Assembly: GCF_000599985.1 (NCBI RefSeq)
Contig: NZ_CP007445.1
Span: forward strand, 2,418,001-2,482,000
Source of the DNA: Gilliamella apicola
Lineage (GTDB): Bacteria > Pseudomonadota > Gammaproteobacteria > Enterobacterales > Orbaceae
Length of the DNA stretch: 64,000 nucleotides
Direction of reading: 5' to 3'
Made by a program: the position numbers and the translations under genes. Shown here one piece after another: positions 38,660-47,538 of this stretch. The notes below the pieces were generated by a model. It did not search any database, was not told the origin of the DNA, and saw only the letters and a program-made list of their open reading frames with translations. The first letter of the stretch is position 1. Each line of letters starts with the position of its first letter.

Positions 38660-39841
38660 ATGGAACAAACAATGCGTTGGTTTGGACCTAGTGACCCAGT
38701 ATCATTAGATGATATCAGGCAAGCAGGAGCAACAGGAATTGTTACTGCATTGCACCATATACCAAATGGTGAAATATGGACAACTGATGAAATTCAAAAA
38801 CGAAAAAAAATGATTGAAGATAAAGGATTAACTTGGTCAGTTGTTGAAAGTATTCCGGTTCATGAGGAGATAAAAACCCACTCAGGTAATGTTGAACAAC
38901 ATATCGCCAATTACCAACAATCAATTCGTAATTTAGCTGCTTGTGGTATTGATACGGTTTGTTACAATTTTATGCCAGTATTAGATTGGACTCGCACTGA
39001 TCTTGGTTACCAATTACCTGATGGTTCAAAAGCACTTCGCTTTGATCAAATTGCCTTTGCAGCATTTGATATCCATATTTTAAAACGACCTGATGCAGAA
39101 AAAGATTACACCCAAGAAGATATTCTTTTAGCAAAAAAATATTTTGAAACAATGACACAAGCGGATAAAGATAAACTTGTGGCAAATATTATTGCTGGAT
39201 TACCCGGTGCCGAAGAAGGCTATTCACTTGATCAGTTTCGAGCACATCTTGCAACTTATGACGGCATCGATAAAGCTAAATTACGTGAAAACTATGCTTA
39301 TTTTTTAAAAGCTATTGTACCTGTTGCAGAAGAAGTTGGTGTTGTATTAACCGTTCATCCAGATGATCCTCCTAGACCAATTTTAGGTTTACCTCGCATT
39401 GTTTCAACAATTGAAGATATGCAATGGATAAAAGAGACTATTGATAGCTCTCATAATGGTTTTTGCTTTTGTACTGGTTCTTATGGTGTTCGTAACGATA
39501 ATGATTTAGTTACTATGGCTGAAAAATTTGCCGATCGAATTTATTTTATTCATCTACGAGCAACAGTTCGTGAAGATAATCCATTATCTTTCCATGAAGG
39601 TGATCACCTAGCTGGTGACGTTGATATGTATGGCGTAATTAAAGTTCTTATTGCTGAAGAAGAACGGCGCAAAAAAGCCGGTATAAACCGCTTAATACCA
39701 GTTCGACCAGATCATGGCCACCAGATGCTTGATGACCTTAAAAAGAAAACTAATCCAGGTTATTCAGCTATAGGACGCTTAAGAGGTTTAGCTGAAATTC
39801 GTGGCGTTGAATATGCAATTAGACGTGCAATTTTCGAGTAA
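38660..39841 (+). CDS. uxuA: Mannonate dehydratase UxuA
   Basis: UxuA converts D-mannonate to 2-keto-3-deoxygluconate. The 393-residue TIM-barrel metal enzyme starts with [20 protein letters not shown] and has [40 protein letters not shown] and the C-terminal [12 protein letters not shown], whose His and Asp residues belong to the metal site. TGAGGAG lies before ATG 38660. The gene follows uxuR by 76 bases. Confidence 0.96.
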   Translation: MEQTMRWFGPSDPVSLDDIRQAGATGIVTALHHIPNGEIWTTDEIQKRKKMIEDKGLTWSVVESIPVHEEIKTHSGNVEQHIANYQQSIRNLAACGIDTVCYNFMPVLDWTRTDLGYQLPDGSKALRFDQIAFAAFDIHILKRPDAEKDYTQEDILLAKKYFETMTQADKDKLVANIIAGLPGAEEGYSLDQFRAHLATYDGIDKAKLRENYAYFLKAIVPVAEEVGVVLTVHPDDPPRPILGLPRIVSTIEDMQWIKETIDSSHNGFCFCTGSYGVRNDNDLVTMAEKFADRIYFIHLRATVREDNPLSFHEGDHLAGDVDMYGVIKVLIAEEERRKKAGINRLIPVRPDHGHQMLDDLKKKTNPGYSAIGRLRGLAEIRGVEYAIRRAIFE

Positions 39842-39860
39842 AAGTTAATTATAGTACTTA

Positions 39861-39890
39861 AAAGCTCATAATCATGAGCTTTTTTATTTT
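39861..39890 (+). terminator. Intrinsic terminator after uxuA
   Basis: AAAGCTCAT (39861-39869) pairs with ATGAGCTTT (39874-39882) around a 4-base loop, followed by TTTTATTTT. It ends the uxuR-uxuA transcript. Confidence 0.85.
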
Positions 39891-39903
39891 TATGATTATG
39901 CAT

Positions 39904-39932
39904 AAAAATAGCATGATATACATGCTATTTTT
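39904..39932. terminator. Terminator after exuT
   Basis: AAAAATAGCATG (39904-39915) pairs perfectly with CATGCTATTTTT (39921-39932). Because the arm ends are A and T runs, it can work on both strands; on the minus strand it ends exuT. Confidence 0.8.
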
Positions 39933-39979
39933 CTTATATATTTATAGTTAGGATGTGTTTCTATAAATAACATGTGAAA

Positions 39980-41260
39980 TTACCTATTATTTTTGTGGTC
40001 TCTTTGATATAACAAAGAACACATTATGATAGCACCGATAATATCTAAAAAGCCCATAGTAATAAAAAATGGTTTAAAACCAATAGTTTCAACAAATTGT
40101 CCAACAATTATAGTAAATAAAAAACTAGCTATCCAAGCAGAACTTCCTCGTAATCCATTCACTGTTGATACTTCTTTTCCTGAAAAATTTTCAATAACTT
40201 GAATAGTTAACATCGCTGATAACATTTGATGTCCCCATGCACCAATTGCAATTAATGCGATAGCCGTATAAGGGCTTTCAGTTAAACTAGCAAAGGCCAT
40301 TGATAACATGAAAAAAGCGGCACCTAAATAAGTTGTACATGCGGCATTTATTCGAGAAAGACCAAAATGTTTATTTAACATTCTAGAAAAATATCCAGAT
40401 GATAAGCCACCAAAATCAGCAGCAAGAAATGGAATCCACACAAACATTGCCATCTCTTTCAATTGCATACCTCGTTCGGTTAACAAATAATATGGTACCC
40501 AAAAGTTAACCGCAGCCCAGGCTGGCTCAGCTAAAAATGCAGGAATAGCAATACCATAAAATTTCTTCTTACTAACCACTTGTTTAATAGCAACAAAAAT
40601 ATTTTTATTTTGCTGACTTTCGCTATCATCTTGCTCTGAAAGGATATATTTCTTTTCAGCTTCAGACAGAAAACGACTTTTTGACGGTTGGTTAAAGAAT
40701 AAAAGCCATATACCAGCCCAAATTATTCCTAAAGAACCTGGAATTAAGAATGCTAATTGCCATCCACCAAATTGATGAATAGTATATATCAAAGGAGGAG
40801 CGATCATTGCACCTAAAGAAAAACCGACCATACTCCAACCATTAGCTATCGCTCGCTCTTTTTTTGGAAACCATAAACTAATGACTTTTGCATTTGCAGG
40901 AGCAACAACTGATTCAGCGGCTCCCATAAAAAAACGTAAAATAGCCAAATGTATCCATGTGCCCGCGCCTGCATGAAGTACACACATAATGGACCATATA
41001 ACAACCATAATTGCAAATCCAATACGTAGGCCTATCACATCAACAAACCATCCAACAATAGGTTGAAAAATAGTATAGGCTAATTGGAAAGCACCTGTAA
41101 TATATGAGTATTCTTTAGGTGTAATATTTAGATCTTTAATAATTTCCTGAGCCATAATGCCTAAGGCATTTCTATCAACGTAATTGAGAATAACTCCCGT
41201 TGCAAATAAAATAATCATAAGCCAACGGACATATCCTCCTGACTTCAATATTGCACTCAT
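39980..41260 (-). CDS. exuT: Hexuronate transporter ExuT (MFS, ACS family)
   Basis: A 426-residue inner-membrane proton symporter with twelve helices that would import glucuronate and galacturonate. It belongs to the anion:cation symporter family: VDRNALGIMA in helix 1, FQLAYTIFQPIVGWFVDVIG, and RFFMGAAESVVAPANAKVISLWFPKKERAIANG are typical. The frame extends 17 codons upstream, but ATG 41260 has GAGG six bases upstream and gives the usual N-terminus. An operator like that at uxuB-uxuR lies 51 bases upstream and a CRP site further out. Confidence 0.88.
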   Translation of the reverse strand: MSAILKSGGYVRWLMIILFATGVILNYVDRNALGIMAQEIIKDLNITPKEYSYITGAFQLAYTIFQPIVGWFVDVIGLRIGFAIMVVIWSIMCVLHAGAGTWIHLAILRFFMGAAESVVAPANAKVISLWFPKKERAIANGWSMVGFSLGAMIAPPLIYTIHQFGGWQLAFLIPGSLGIIWAGIWLLFFNQPSKSRFLSEAEKKYILSEQDDSESQQNKNIFVAIKQVVSKKKFYGIAIPAFLAEPAWAAVNFWVPYYLLTERGMQLKEMAMFVWIPFLAADFGGLSSGYFSRMLNKHFGLSRINAACTTYLGAAFFMLSMAFASLTESPYTAIALIAIGAWGHQMLSAMLTIQVIENFSGKEVSTVNGLRGSSAWIASFLFTIIVGQFVETIGFKPFFITMGFLDIIGAIIMCSLLYQRDHKNNR

Positions 41261-41310
41261 AATAACCTCTAATTGTAATATAAATTTCAATAATATAATT
41301 AGTGACACCA

Positions 41311-41327
41311 AAATTGGTAAACCAAAT
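41311..41327. promoter_or_regulatory. UxuR/ExuR operator upstream of exuT
   Basis: AAATTGGTAAACCAAAT, nearly the same as the uxuB-uxuR operator, lies 51 bases before the exuT start. A half-site AAATTGGTATA lies near 41397. Shared control with the uxu genes is likely. Confidence 0.7.
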
Positions 41328-41371
41328 ATTACCGTTATTTTTTAATGTAGTATTCCAAAATTAATCCAAAA

Positions 41372-41387
41372 TGTGATATTAATCACA
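41372..41387. promoter_or_regulatory. CRP site upstream of exuT
   Basis: TGTGATATTAATCACA is an exact match to both halves of the CRP consensus. It lies about 112 bases before the exuT start. Confidence 0.72.
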
Positions 41388-41566
41388 TAATCATTAAAAT
41401 TGGTATAACATCTTGACCATTTTCAATATCATTAATAACTTCTAAAAATTATTAATTTATTACTCTAAACTTAAAACAAAATTTATTGAAAAATATTTAT
41501 TAGTTAAGGTAAGAATGAATCAGGCAATATGAACATCACAAAAAATGCTATTAAATTATTGTTGCT
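41388..41566. other. Gene-free stretch between exuT and the DUF3597 gene
   Basis: The gap between exuT and the DUF3597 gene holds the exuT control sites and the promoter listed separately. A half operator (AAATTGGTATA) lies near 41397. No further gene or structure was recognised in this AT-rich part. Confidence 0.5.
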
Positions 41567-41596
41567 TTGACACAATTCATACTAAAACGCTATACT
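41567..41596 (+). promoter_or_regulatory. Sigma-70 promoter of the DUF3597 gene
   Basis: TTGACA (41567-41572) and TATACT (41591-41596) are separated by 18 bases. This near-consensus pair lies about 70 bases before the gene and predicts strong, constitutive expression. Confidence 0.7.
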
Positions 41597-41668
41597 TAGA
41601 AAGGTATTTTCTACATCTATATCGTTAAGCAGTCTTTTCAAAAGCAGTTTAAACATAAGAGGTGTAAT

Positions 41669-42118
41669 ATGGGTATCTTAAATAGTATTTTTTCTAAAAT
41701 ATTTCCAAGTGCACAAGCCGCAGTAGGCAATGTTACTGATGCTGTAAAAAATCAAGTCAATAATATAACAGGTAATAACAAAGATACAGCACCAGCTAAA
41801 CCAGATCAAAATCAACAGAACCAGCAGAATCAACAAAATTCAGGAAATCAAACACCAACATCAAATGTTGATGTTATGGCAATTCTTGAAGACTTAGCTA
41901 AAAAATTTCCTGAAAAACTCAACTGGAAGACATCAATTGTTGATCTTTTAAAACTTTTAGGCTTAGATAACAGTTTAGATGCTCGTAAAAAATTAGCTAA
42001 AGAACTTGATTATACAGGTAGTACTGATGATACAGCTGCCATGAATACATGGCTAATTAAAGCAGTAATGAAAAAAATTGCAGAAAAAGGCGGAAATGTA
42101 GCTCATCTTTTCTCTTAA
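41669..42118 (+). CDS. DUF3597 domain protein
   Basis: A 149-residue protein. Residues 1-20 form an amphipathic segment (ILNSIFSKIFPSAQAA), followed by a low-complexity Gln/Asn linker (about 48-62, repeated NQQ units) and the conserved DUF3597 domain (about 70-149) with ILEDLAKKFPEKLNWKTSIV and LLKLLGLDNSLDARKKLAKE. The function is unknown; the domain resembles a small stand-alone binding module. It is monocistronic, with a near-consensus promoter and its own terminator, so it is probably well expressed. Confidence 0.8.
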   Translation: MGILNSIFSKIFPSAQAAVGNVTDAVKNQVNNITGNNKDTAPAKPDQNQQNQQNQQNSGNQTPTSNVDVMAILEDLAKKFPEKLNWKTSIVDLLKLLGLDNSLDARKKLAKELDYTGSTDDTAAMNTWLIKAVMKKIAEKGGNVAHLFS

Positions 42119-42140
42119 AGCAATGGACTAAAGTATATTA

Positions 42141-42170
42141 AATCCACCTTCTGTTATAGGTGGATTTTTT
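42141..42170 (+). terminator. Intrinsic terminator after the DUF3597 gene
   Basis: AATCCACC (42141-42148) pairs with GGTGGATT (42159-42166), with TTTTTT starting in the stem end. It stops transcription before the convergent pth gene. Confidence 0.88.
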
Positions 42171-42216
42171 ATTAAAAAATATCATGTTATCGGTAAGATA
42201 ACATCAAACCTATTCA

Positions 42217-42801
42217 CTAGGCTTTAAAAGCATGCAGTCGATTCATCGCGGCTTCAATACCATCAGACAGCAAAATTTCAGTACAACATACTGATTCGTC
42301 AATCGCTTTATCAATCAAATCTTGTTCAGACTTAGATGGCTTGTTTAAAACAAAACCTACTACTTTATTTTTATCACCAGGATGACCGATACCGATTCTT
42401 AAGCGATAAAAATTCAAATTATTACCTAATTTACTGGCAATATCTTTCAAACCATTATGCCCGCCATGACTGCCACCAAACTTGAATTTGGCTATACCAG
42501 GATTAACATCAAGTTCATCATGTGCAACAAGAATCTCTTCTGGTTTAATCTGGTAAAATGTAGCCATAGCTTGCACAGCTTTACCGCTTAAGTTCATAAA
42601 GGTTGTTGGCACTAACAAACGAACATCCTGACCAGAAAGGGTTATCCTTGAACTGTAACCAAAGAATTTAGGTTCATTTTTTAATGATTGATGATATCGT
42701 TCAGCTAATTGATCAACAAACCACGCACCCGCATTATGGCGAGTTGCAGCATATTCATTGCCTGGGTTAGCAAGTCCTACAATAAGTTTAATAGTTGTCA
42801 T
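42217..42801 (-). CDS. pth: Peptidyl-tRNA hydrolase
   Basis: Pth frees tRNA from prematurely released peptidyl-tRNA. The 194-residue protein contains [19 protein letters not shown] with the catalytic His and Asn, [15 protein letters not shown], and [10 protein letters not shown] followed by [13 protein letters not shown]. The gene lies after prs, with a terminator-like hairpin between them. Confidence 0.97.
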   Translation of the reverse strand: MTTIKLIVGLANPGNEYAATRHNAGAWFVDQLAERYHQSLKNEPKFFGYSSRITLSGQDVRLLVPTTFMNLSGKAVQAMATFYQIKPEEILVAHDELDVNPGIAKFKFGGSHGGHNGLKDIASKLGNNLNFYRLRIGIGHPGDKNKVVGFVLNKPSKSEQDLIDKAIDESVCCTEILLSDGIEAAMNRLHAFKA

Positions 42802-42831
42802 GATAATTTGATAATATGTATTGCTATAAGT

Positions 42832-42853
42832 GAAAAAGCCCCAAAAAGGGGCT
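42832..42853 (-). terminator. Intrinsic terminator after prs
   Basis: AGCCCC (42837-42842) and GGGGCT (42848-42853) form a GC-rich stem; read on the minus strand it is followed by TTTTTC. It ends prs before pth. Confidence 0.85.
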
Positions 42854-42876
42854 AGTAATCATAATGTTAAAATCAA

Positions 42877-43824
42877 TTAGTAATGAAACATTGCTGAAAT
42901 TGATTCTTCATTACTAATACGGCGAATTGCCTCAGCAAGCATACCTGATAAAGTTAATTGACGCACATTTTTTAATGCCTTAACTTCAGCGGTTAATGGA
43001 ATTGTGTCACAAACAACAATTTCATCAATTGCACTGTTTTTAATGTTAGTGACGGCTTTGCCTGAGAAAATTGGATGCGTTGCATAAGCATACACCCTTT
43101 TAGCTCCGCGCGCCTTCAAGGCATCGGCCGCTTTACAAAGCGTACCAGCTGTATCAATCATATCATCAACTAAAATACAATCTCTATCAGCAACATCACC
43201 AATAATATTCATCACTTCTGCTTCATTAGCGCGCTGACGACGTTTGTCAATGATCGCCATATCTGTATCATTTAAAAGTTTTGCAATCGCACGCGCACGC
43301 ACAACACCACCAATATCAGGTGATACCACAATTGGGCGTTCAAAATCACGTTGCAACATATCTTCTAAAATAACTGGACTACCAAATACATTATCAACAG
43401 GCACATCAAAGAAACCTTGAATCTGTTCAGCATGAAGATCTACTGTCAATACTCTATCCACACCAACGGTTGATAAAAAGTCAGCAACCACTTTAGCGGT
43501 AATAGGCACACGAGCTGAACGAACTCGACGATCTTGCCTCGCATAACCAAAATAAGGAATAACAGCAGTAATACGACCAGCAGATGCTCGACGCATTGCA
43601 TCAATCATTACCAGTAATTCCATTAAATTGTCATTGGTTGGCGCGCAAGTTGATTGAATAATAAAAACATCTTCACCACGGACATTTTCATTAATTTGGA
43701 CATTTACTTCACCATCACTAAAACGGCCTACGACAATGTCACCAAGAGAAGTATAAAGACGATTAGCTATACGTTTTGCTAGTTCCGGTGTGGCATTACC
43801 AGCAAAAAGCTTCATATCAGGCAC
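42877..43824 (-). CDS. prs: Ribose-phosphate pyrophosphokinase Prs
   Basis: Prs makes PRPP from ribose 5-phosphate and ATP for nucleotide, histidine and tryptophan synthesis. The 315-residue protein has the E. coli length and start ([15 protein letters not shown]). The ATP-binding flexible loop [24 protein letters not shown], and the PRPP loop [14 protein letters not shown] are all present. It is followed by its own terminator and then pth. Confidence 0.98.
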   Translation of the reverse strand: MPDMKLFAGNATPELAKRIANRLYTSLGDIVVGRFSDGEVNVQINENVRGEDVFIIQSTCAPTNDNLMELLVMIDAMRRASAGRITAVIPYFGYARQDRRVRSARVPITAKVVADFLSTVGVDRVLTVDLHAEQIQGFFDVPVDNVFGSPVILEDMLQRDFERPIVVSPDIGGVVRARAIAKLLNDTDMAIIDKRRQRANEAEVMNIIGDVADRDCILVDDMIDTAGTLCKAADALKARGAKRVYAYATHPIFSGKAVTNIKNSAIDEIVVCDTIPLTAEVKALKNVRQLTLSGMLAEAIRRISNEESISAMFHY

Positions 43825-44081
43825 GAGAAATCCTCAAGCATGTTATTATGATTACTTTATTAGTAATCGGTTAAATCGGGACCATAATTATATAATTATT
43901 TATCTATCATGCTCAACCACAATATAAAAATTTATCAAAAATATTTGAAATATATATCAAAATTGCTAATTAAAAAAATTTACTTTTAAGATACTTTGGC
44001 TGAGACCCCAAAATCGAGTAAACTAACGTACAAATCCATTAATCAATTTTACAAAATTCCATAAGCTAAGTAGATAACGTG

Positions 44082-44783
44082 ATGAACGAAAAATTAAATA
44101 GCGATAACCCAGAAATCCAATCCAAAAGAACCATCCGAAGTTTTGTACTACGACAAGGTCGTTTAACTAAAGGTCAAGAACAGGCATTAAATAATTTATG
44201 GCCAAAATTTGGCATTGAATACCATTCAAACTCACCTATATGCTTTGATGAAAATGAACCTGCCGTTTTAGAAATTGGATTTGGTATGGGAGCATCATTA
44301 GTTGAAATGGCTCGAAATGCGCCGGATAAAAACTTTCTAGGGATTGAAGTTCATAAACCAGGTGTTGGTGCTTGTTTAATGGCTATTGAAGAAAACCAAT
44401 TATCTAATTTAAAACTAATGTGTCATGATGCTGTAGAAGTTTTAGAAAACATGATCCCTAATCATTCGTTAGATAAAGTGCAAATCTTCTTTCCCGATCC
44501 ATGGCATAAAGCAAGACATAACAAACGTCGCATTATTCAGCCACAATTTGTACAATTAATTCGGCAAAAATTAAAAATAGACGGTATTTTACATTTAGCT
44601 ACTGACTGGCAAAACTATGCTGAACATATGTTAGAGGTTTTAAACGAAGCTGAAGGTTTTGAAAATTTATCAGCTACAAAAGACTATATTCCAAGACCAG
44701 AAGATCGACCTATTACCAAATTTGAAAAACGTGGACAAAATTTAGGTCATGGTGTTTGGGATTTACAGTTCATAAAAAAATAG
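44082..44783 (+). CDS. trmB: tRNA (guanine-N7)-methyltransferase TrmB
   Basis: TrmB methylates G46 of tRNA. The 233-residue protein has the S-adenosylmethionine motif [31 protein letters not shown], and the catalytic region [20 protein letters not shown] 44079 precedes ATG 44082 directly; ATG is preferred. The nitroreductase gene follows 17 bases later. Confidence 0.95.
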   Translation: MNEKLNSDNPEIQSKRTIRSFVLRQGRLTKGQEQALNNLWPKFGIEYHSNSPICFDENEPAVLEIGFGMGASLVEMARNAPDKNFLGIEVHKPGVGACLMAIEENQLSNLKLMCHDAVEVLENMIPNHSLDKVQIFFPDPWHKARHNKRRIIQPQFVQLIRQKLKIDGILHLATDWQNYAEHMLEVLNEAEGFENLSATKDYIPRPEDRPITKFEKRGQNLGHGVWDLQFIKK

Positions 44784-44800
44784 CGTAACAAGGAGTCATT

Positions 44801-45526
44801 ATGCAAAATAAAACAATTGATTTAATTTGTCATCGTCGTTCAATTCGGTCCTACCAATCAACGGTGTTAACCAACGAACAGATAGAATCACTTGTTCAAG
44901 CAGCACAATCGGCTCCAAGCTCCAATTTTTTACAATGCGCTACAATAATTAGAATTACTGATAGCGAGAATCGCTCAAAATTAGCACATTATGCTGGAGA
45001 TCAAAATTATATAAATCAAGCTGCTGAATTTTGGGTGTTTTGTGCCGATTTTAATCGGCATTTTCAAATTGACCCAACCATTCCACTTGAAAAAGCAGAA
45101 CAGCTTTTAGTGGGTTGCATTGATACGGCTCTTATGGCACAAAATACCGTTATTGCAGCGGAATCATTAGGTTTAGGCACGGTTTATATTGGTGGATTAC
45201 GCAATAATATTGAGAAAGTAACACAATTACTTGCCTTACCTAAATATGTTCTTCCGCTTTTTGGGCTTTGTATTGGCTATCCTGACCAAAATCCAGATAT
45301 CAAACCAAGATTACCGAAAGAATTAGTTTTTTTTGAAAATCACTATCAACCAATTAATGATCAATTATTAGCACAATATGATACTCAGATGCGTCAATAC
45401 TATGGTCATCGACTAACTAATCAAAAAACGAATGGTTGGAGTGATAAAATTGCAGAAACAATTATCAAAGGGCAACGAGATTTCATTTTAAATTATTTGT
45501 ATAAACAAGGATGGATAACTAAATGA
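44801..45526 (+). CDS. NADPH-dependent nitroreductase/flavin reductase (NfsA-like)
   Basis: A 241-residue FMN enzyme of the nitroreductase family, close to NfsA/Frp. The FMN-binding N-terminus has CHRRSIRSYQS, and AAQSAPSSNFLQCATIIRI is typical. GLGTVYIGGLRNN and LFGLCIGYPDQNPDIKPRLP follow. It probably reduces nitro compounds or quinones with NADPH. AAGGAG lies before ATG 44801, and the phosphatase gene overlaps its end by 4 bases. Confidence 0.88.
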   Translation: MQNKTIDLICHRRSIRSYQSTVLTNEQIESLVQAAQSAPSSNFLQCATIIRITDSENRSKLAHYAGDQNYINQAAEFWVFCADFNRHFQIDPTIPLEKAEQLLVGCIDTALMAQNTVIAAESLGLGTVYIGGLRNNIEKVTQLLALPKYVLPLFGLCIGYPDQNPDIKPRLPKELVFFENHYQPINDQLLAQYDTQMRQYYGHRLTNQKTNGWSDKIAETIIKGQRDFILNYLYKQGWITK

Positions 45527-46683
45527 ACAACAATCAATACCAATTAGACAAAGTCGTTATATTAAGTCGTCACGGTATCCGTACACCGCTAGAAAACACG
45601 ATAGCATTTTTAGAAAAGTCCAGCCCATTAAAATGGCCTAGCTGGGATCATGCTTATGGTTATTTAACGACACGAGGTGGCGCATTAGAAGCCTTCTTTG
45701 GACATTATCTATCACAATGGCTTGAGCAAAAAAATATTAATATTGAACCTGAAAACCCAGATATCTATGTTTATGCTAATAGTCTTCAAAGAACGGTAGC
45801 AACAGCTCAGTTCTTGGTTAATGGCGCTTTTGCGGGTTATGACATTCCTATCCATCACAAATATACCATTGAAAAAATGGATCCGATTTTTGATCCAAGT
45901 ATAAAAGATGAATCTCCAAAATTAAAACAAGCAGTATTAAACGATATTGAAGAAGCTGATAAAGCTGGCGCAATTTTTAAAAATTTAGCACCAGCTTATC
46001 AAATGGTATCAGATATACTGGAGTATCCACAATCACAATTATATGCTCTATATCGGTGTGATTTTGCGGATATTCCTAATGAACTCTATTTTAAGAAAAA
46101 TGAAGAGCCTGAATTACATGGTCCATTAGCTATCGGAATTTGTGCAGTTGATGCTTTCTTATTACAATATTATTCTGCATTTCCAAAAGATCAAATTGCA
46201 TGGGGAAAAATAACCAGCCGAGAACAATGGCAACAATTAATACAAATTCGTAACCACTACATTGATTTAGTATTTCACACCAAAACCATTGCTCAACACA
46301 TTAGTAAGCTATTAATCAATAAAATAGATGATTTACTACACAATAAACAGCATAAGGTAAATTTACTCGTTGGTCATGATAGTACCATTGCAGCATTGCT
46401 CGGCGCTTTAGATTTTGCTCCATACCAACTTCCAAACCAATGTGAAAATACACCAATCGGGGGAATGGTTATCTTCCAACGCTATCGCCATATTTCTTCT
46501 GACAAATACTTTTTTAAAGCCGAATACGTTTATCAAAGTTTTGAACAACTTTATACAGGACAGGCAATTGATATTAATAATCCACCACAACATTATCAAC
46601 TACAGTTAGAAAATGCTTCTGTCAATAATGATGGTTATTATGATTGGGCAGATTTTGCAAAACGTTTAAATATCAATGAATAG
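45523..46683 (+). CDS. Agp-like histidine acid phosphatase without signal peptide
   Basis: A 386-residue member of the histidine acid phosphatase family, most like glucose-1-phosphatase Agp. RHGIRTP (phosphoacceptor His17) and the GHDSTIA proton donor (His285-Asp286) are intact, as are VYANSLQRTVATAQF and DQIAWGKI. Agp-type enzymes are normally periplasmic and held by disulfides. Here the protein starts about ten residues before the first motif with no signal peptide, and the cysteines of E. coli Agp are mostly replaced. It is translationally coupled to the cytoplasmic nitroreductase gene, so a cytoplasmic sugar-phosphate phosphatase is likely. Confidence 0.85.
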   Translation: MNNNQYQLDKVVILSRHGIRTPLENTIAFLEKSSPLKWPSWDHAYGYLTTRGGALEAFFGHYLSQWLEQKNINIEPENPDIYVYANSLQRTVATAQFLVNGAFAGYDIPIHHKYTIEKMDPIFDPSIKDESPKLKQAVLNDIEEADKAGAIFKNLAPAYQMVSDILEYPQSQLYALYRCDFADIPNELYFKKNEEPELHGPLAIGICAVDAFLLQYYSAFPKDQIAWGKITSREQWQQLIQIRNHYIDLVFHTKTIAQHISKLLINKIDDLLHNKQHKVNLLVGHDSTIAALLGALDFAPYQLPNQCENTPIGGMVIFQRYRHISSDKYFFKAEYVYQSFEQLYTGQAIDINNPPQHYQLQLENASVNNDGYYDWADFAKRLNINE

Positions 46684-46709
46684 TCTTTTAATTTTTATAT
46701 AATAAATAG

Positions 46710-46750
46710 TTTCCACCGATACTCATCGGTGGAAAACTTGATCTTTTTTC
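46710..46750 (+). terminator. Intrinsic terminator after the phosphatase gene
   Basis: TTCCACCGAT (46711-46720) pairs perfectly with ATCGGTGGAA (46725-46734), followed by AACTTGATCTTTTTT. It ends the trmB-nitroreductase-phosphatase transcript. Confidence 0.8.
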
Positions 46751-47186
46751 TAAATATATAACCAAAAATATAATTGCCCACTCTTATAAATTTTTCTTTC
46801 AAAAATTAAGATAAAATATCAAGCCAACTATCCCAATAAAAGATGGCTAACTATAAGCCTATCCCAAAAACTTACTTATGATGAACTATACACAACGATC
46901 TATTGAAAGCTAATTTTTTAAAAGTCAGATAAAATAAAAACAAATTTAAAATTGGTTTTCACTATGATTCAATACAGTACTAAGAAAAACTTACTGGTCA
47001 TTGTGATACAAAAAGCCCAATTATTACTTCAATCAGATTATTAACTATCACAATAATAAATGGTGTATATTCATATCATAACAATTTTAATTTCACTTAT
47101 AATTGCTATTTTTAATCTTTGTCATAAGAAGATATCAAATCAATCTAATCTAAAACACTCTATTGAATACCTTTGCGACCAATTAT
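46751..47186. other. Gene-free AT-rich stretch upstream of the lac/gal operon
   Basis: About 440 bases with no convincing gene. A 43-codon frame from ATG 47060 to the TAA at 47189-47191 would encode a one-helix peptide, but it has no ribosome site. The control region proper, with three operators, lies further right. Confidence 0.5.
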
Positions 47187-47202
47187 TGTAATCGGTTTCA
47201 TA
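47187..47202. promoter_or_regulatory. GalR-like operator 1
   Basis: TGTAATCGGTTTCATA matches the LacI/GalR-family pattern TGTAAnCGnTTnCA. It is the distal of three such sites before lacY, about 340 bases upstream, a spacing that would allow looping. Confidence 0.5.
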
Positions 47203-47363
47203 AATTACTTTTTTATAATATAAATCTGAATGTGAAAGAATTAAGAAATTTATTTGATTTGAGCAATTATTGATTAAATTCCACTATTTTGATTGTCATT
47301 ATCTTAGATAATAATAAAAACAATATAAAAATATACTGAAACGTTAGCATAACCTGAAACTTT

Positions 47364-47394
47364 TTGACAAATATCAGAAAAACAAAAATGTAAT
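47364..47394 (+). promoter_or_regulatory. Promoter of the lacY-gal operon (candidate)
   Basis: TTGACA (47364-47369) and TGTAAT (47389-47394) are separated by 19 bases. The -10 element lies inside operator 2, so repressor binding would block the promoter. A second -10-like TATATAA occurs near 47433. Confidence 0.45.
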
Positions 47395-47404
47395 CGATTT
47401 CATA
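47389..47404. promoter_or_regulatory. GalR-like operator 2
   Basis: TGTAATCGATTTCATA, nearly identical to operator 1, overlaps the candidate -10 element and lies 135 bases before lacY. Confidence 0.6.
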
Positions 47405-47480
47405 AAATGTTAACTAGATCACTTTTTTGGGATATATAAAGTGATAGCATTAATTTAAATCAACAACTTTTTAGATAAAA

Positions 47481-47496
47481 GTGTAAACGATTTCTA
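47481..47496. promoter_or_regulatory. GalR-like operator 3
   Basis: GTGTAAACGATTTCTA fits the GalR/GalS consensus GTGKAAnCGnTTnCAC well in its left half and core. It lies 43 bases before lacY, within the leader. Confidence 0.6.
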
Positions 47497-47538
47497 AATG
47501 ATGCTAAGTCATTTAAAGCTTAACAAAGGAAGTTCATC

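Noticed and set aside
41813..41855. Tandem DNA repeat
   Set aside because: The short CAA/CAG-like units encode the Gln/Asn linker of the DUF3597 protein and are not an independent repeat.
47060..47191. 43-codon membrane peptide gene
   Set aside because: It has a helix-like hydrophobic stretch but no ribosome site, and it ends inside an operator.
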